DNA of 6,155 nt from assembly GCA_009785765.1 (NCBI GenBank), contig WQVP01000024.1, positions 1-6,155 of the forward strand, in the 5' to 3' direction. Of the stretch, positions 5,616 through 6,155 are shown one piece after another. The position numbers and the translations under genes are program-made. Within the stretch, counting starts at the first letter, position 1; each line of letters begins with the position of its first letter. Origin of the DNA: Alphaproteobacteria bacterium. GTDB taxonomy: Bacteria; Pseudomonadota; Alphaproteobacteria; Rs-D84. Under the pieces are notes generated by a model. The model was not told the DNA's origin and ran no database searches. It saw only the letters and a program-made list of their open reading frames with translations.

Positions 5616-6155
5616 TTTTCTTTTCCTTTTTTTTAAATACATTTTGCAATTTCATCTGTAATCTTTTCATCAACCTTGGCCTTATCACAAGATGGTCAAA
5701 CGCATTTGGATCGCCCGTAAAGTATTTTTGATATGTACGATTTATATCACGAACTTTCATCATAACAAATACGTCTATGTCATTAAATTCTTCGGATATA
5801 AAAAGGCCGTCTGATACCATCGCCCCAAGGCGTAAATAGCCTTTTAAAATTGGTGGCATCTCTTCTATGGCCAATTTTTCATCAACATGAGACCTTGGCA
5901 ATATATTCATTTTAATCAGGCGACGATCTATATTTGGCGCAAGCTTGTCCACAATCACAGGCGCTTGCATATAGCCGGGCGCAAGATGATTATAATAAAG
6001 ATAAGAAAACGCATGTGCAAAATCAATCGGACGTGTGCCGACAAATGATGCAACACCGAATACAAGCGCCACTTTGTGTTCAAGCGCATATTTCGCAAGG
6101 CCAACCCACAAAAGTCGTATCGCAATTGCTGAATCACGATATTCCATTTCAACGC
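5602..6155 (-). CDS. olsB: OlsB-like ornithine N-acyltransferase, C-terminal part
   Basis: The last 183 residues of a protein whose start lies beyond the right edge; the frame stays open to 6155 (VEMEYRDSAIAIRLLWVG). The family (hemolysin-like GNAT fold, OlsB) transfers a 3-hydroxyacyl chain from acyl carrier protein to the alpha-amino group of ornithine, giving lyso-ornithine lipid, at the cytoplasmic side of the membrane. Family features visible are YRDSAIAIRLLW near the left of the fragment, the FGVASF segment, the FAHAFSYLYYNHLAP block, and PPILKGYLRLGAMVSDG followed by FNDIDVFVMM towards the end. The tail is very basic (KNVFKKKEKK-like). Its stop at 5602 overlaps the next gene by 14 nt, indicating coupled translation. 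Because the N-terminal catalytic half is missing, a related N-acyltransferase specificity cannot be excluded, but the OlsA-like partner supports ornithine lipid synthesis. Confidence 0.82.
   Translation of the reverse strand, partial: VEMEYRDSAIAIRLLWVGLAKYALEHKVALVFGVASFVGTRPIDFAHAFSYLYYNHLAPGYMQAPVIVDKLAPNIDRRLIKMNILPRSHVDEKLAIEEMPPILKGYLRLGAMVSDGLFISEEFNDIDVFVMMKVRDINRTYQKYFTGDPNAFDHLVIRPRLMKRLQMKLQNVFKKKEKKNEQN
5624..5628 (-). promoter_or_regulatory. Ribosome binding site of the olsA-like gene, inside olsB
   Basis: AAGGA lies in an A-rich stretch 8 nt before ATG 5615, within the last codons of the olsB-like gene. It decides the start of the acyltransferase and explains the Lys-rich end of the upstream protein, since the same bases encode both. 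Confidence 0.6.

Noticed and set aside
5616..5642. Nine-residue extension of the acyltransferase from ATG 5642
   Set aside because: No Shine-Dalgarno match precedes it, while AAGGA lies correctly before ATG 5615.

Overview
The window looks like AT-rich bacterial chromosome. I lean towards an alphaproteobacterium with unusually low GC. The reasons are an ornithine-lipid pair (OlsB/OlsA-like), a short prolyl-tRNA synthetase without the bacterial editing insertion, and ordinary sigma-70-type promoters. All coding frames read through with the standard code. The taxonomic placement is inference, because no rRNA or strong marker is present.

Layout, left to right. (1) Positions 1-2459, minus strand: one uninterrupted frame of 819 visible codons that runs off the left edge. 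It encodes a very large, charged, mostly helical, cysteine-poor protein that I do not recognise, with a likely coiled coil in its last ~160 visible residues. (2) Positions 2465-2543: a compact divergent control region. The minus promoter (for the giant gene) and the plus promoter (for the tRNA) overlap in their -35 boxes, inside one 14-bp palindrome. (3) Positions 2544-2628: tRNA-Leu(UAG) with encoded CCA, followed by a 44-nt hairpin and a second short GC-rich palindrome. (4) Positions 2758-3156, plus strand: a small helical protein of unknown function, followed by a strong terminator. (5) Positions 3209-3381: a non-coding composite palindromic element with nested inverted repeats. (6) Positions 6155-3396, minus strand: a block read right to left, olsB-like (5' end outside the window), olsA/plsC-like (14-nt overlap with olsB), a 69-nt spacer holding an imperfect hairpin, then proS.

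Functional picture. The OlsB-like enzyme should N-acylate ornithine with a 3-hydroxyacyl group from ACP, and the OlsA-like enzyme should O-acylate the resulting lyso-lipid. Together they would make ornithine lipid, a phosphorus-free membrane lipid. proS follows on the same strand and may share the transcript. The two points of most biological interest are the unidentified giant gene and the composite repeat, whose two halves differ by changes that keep each small hairpin paired.
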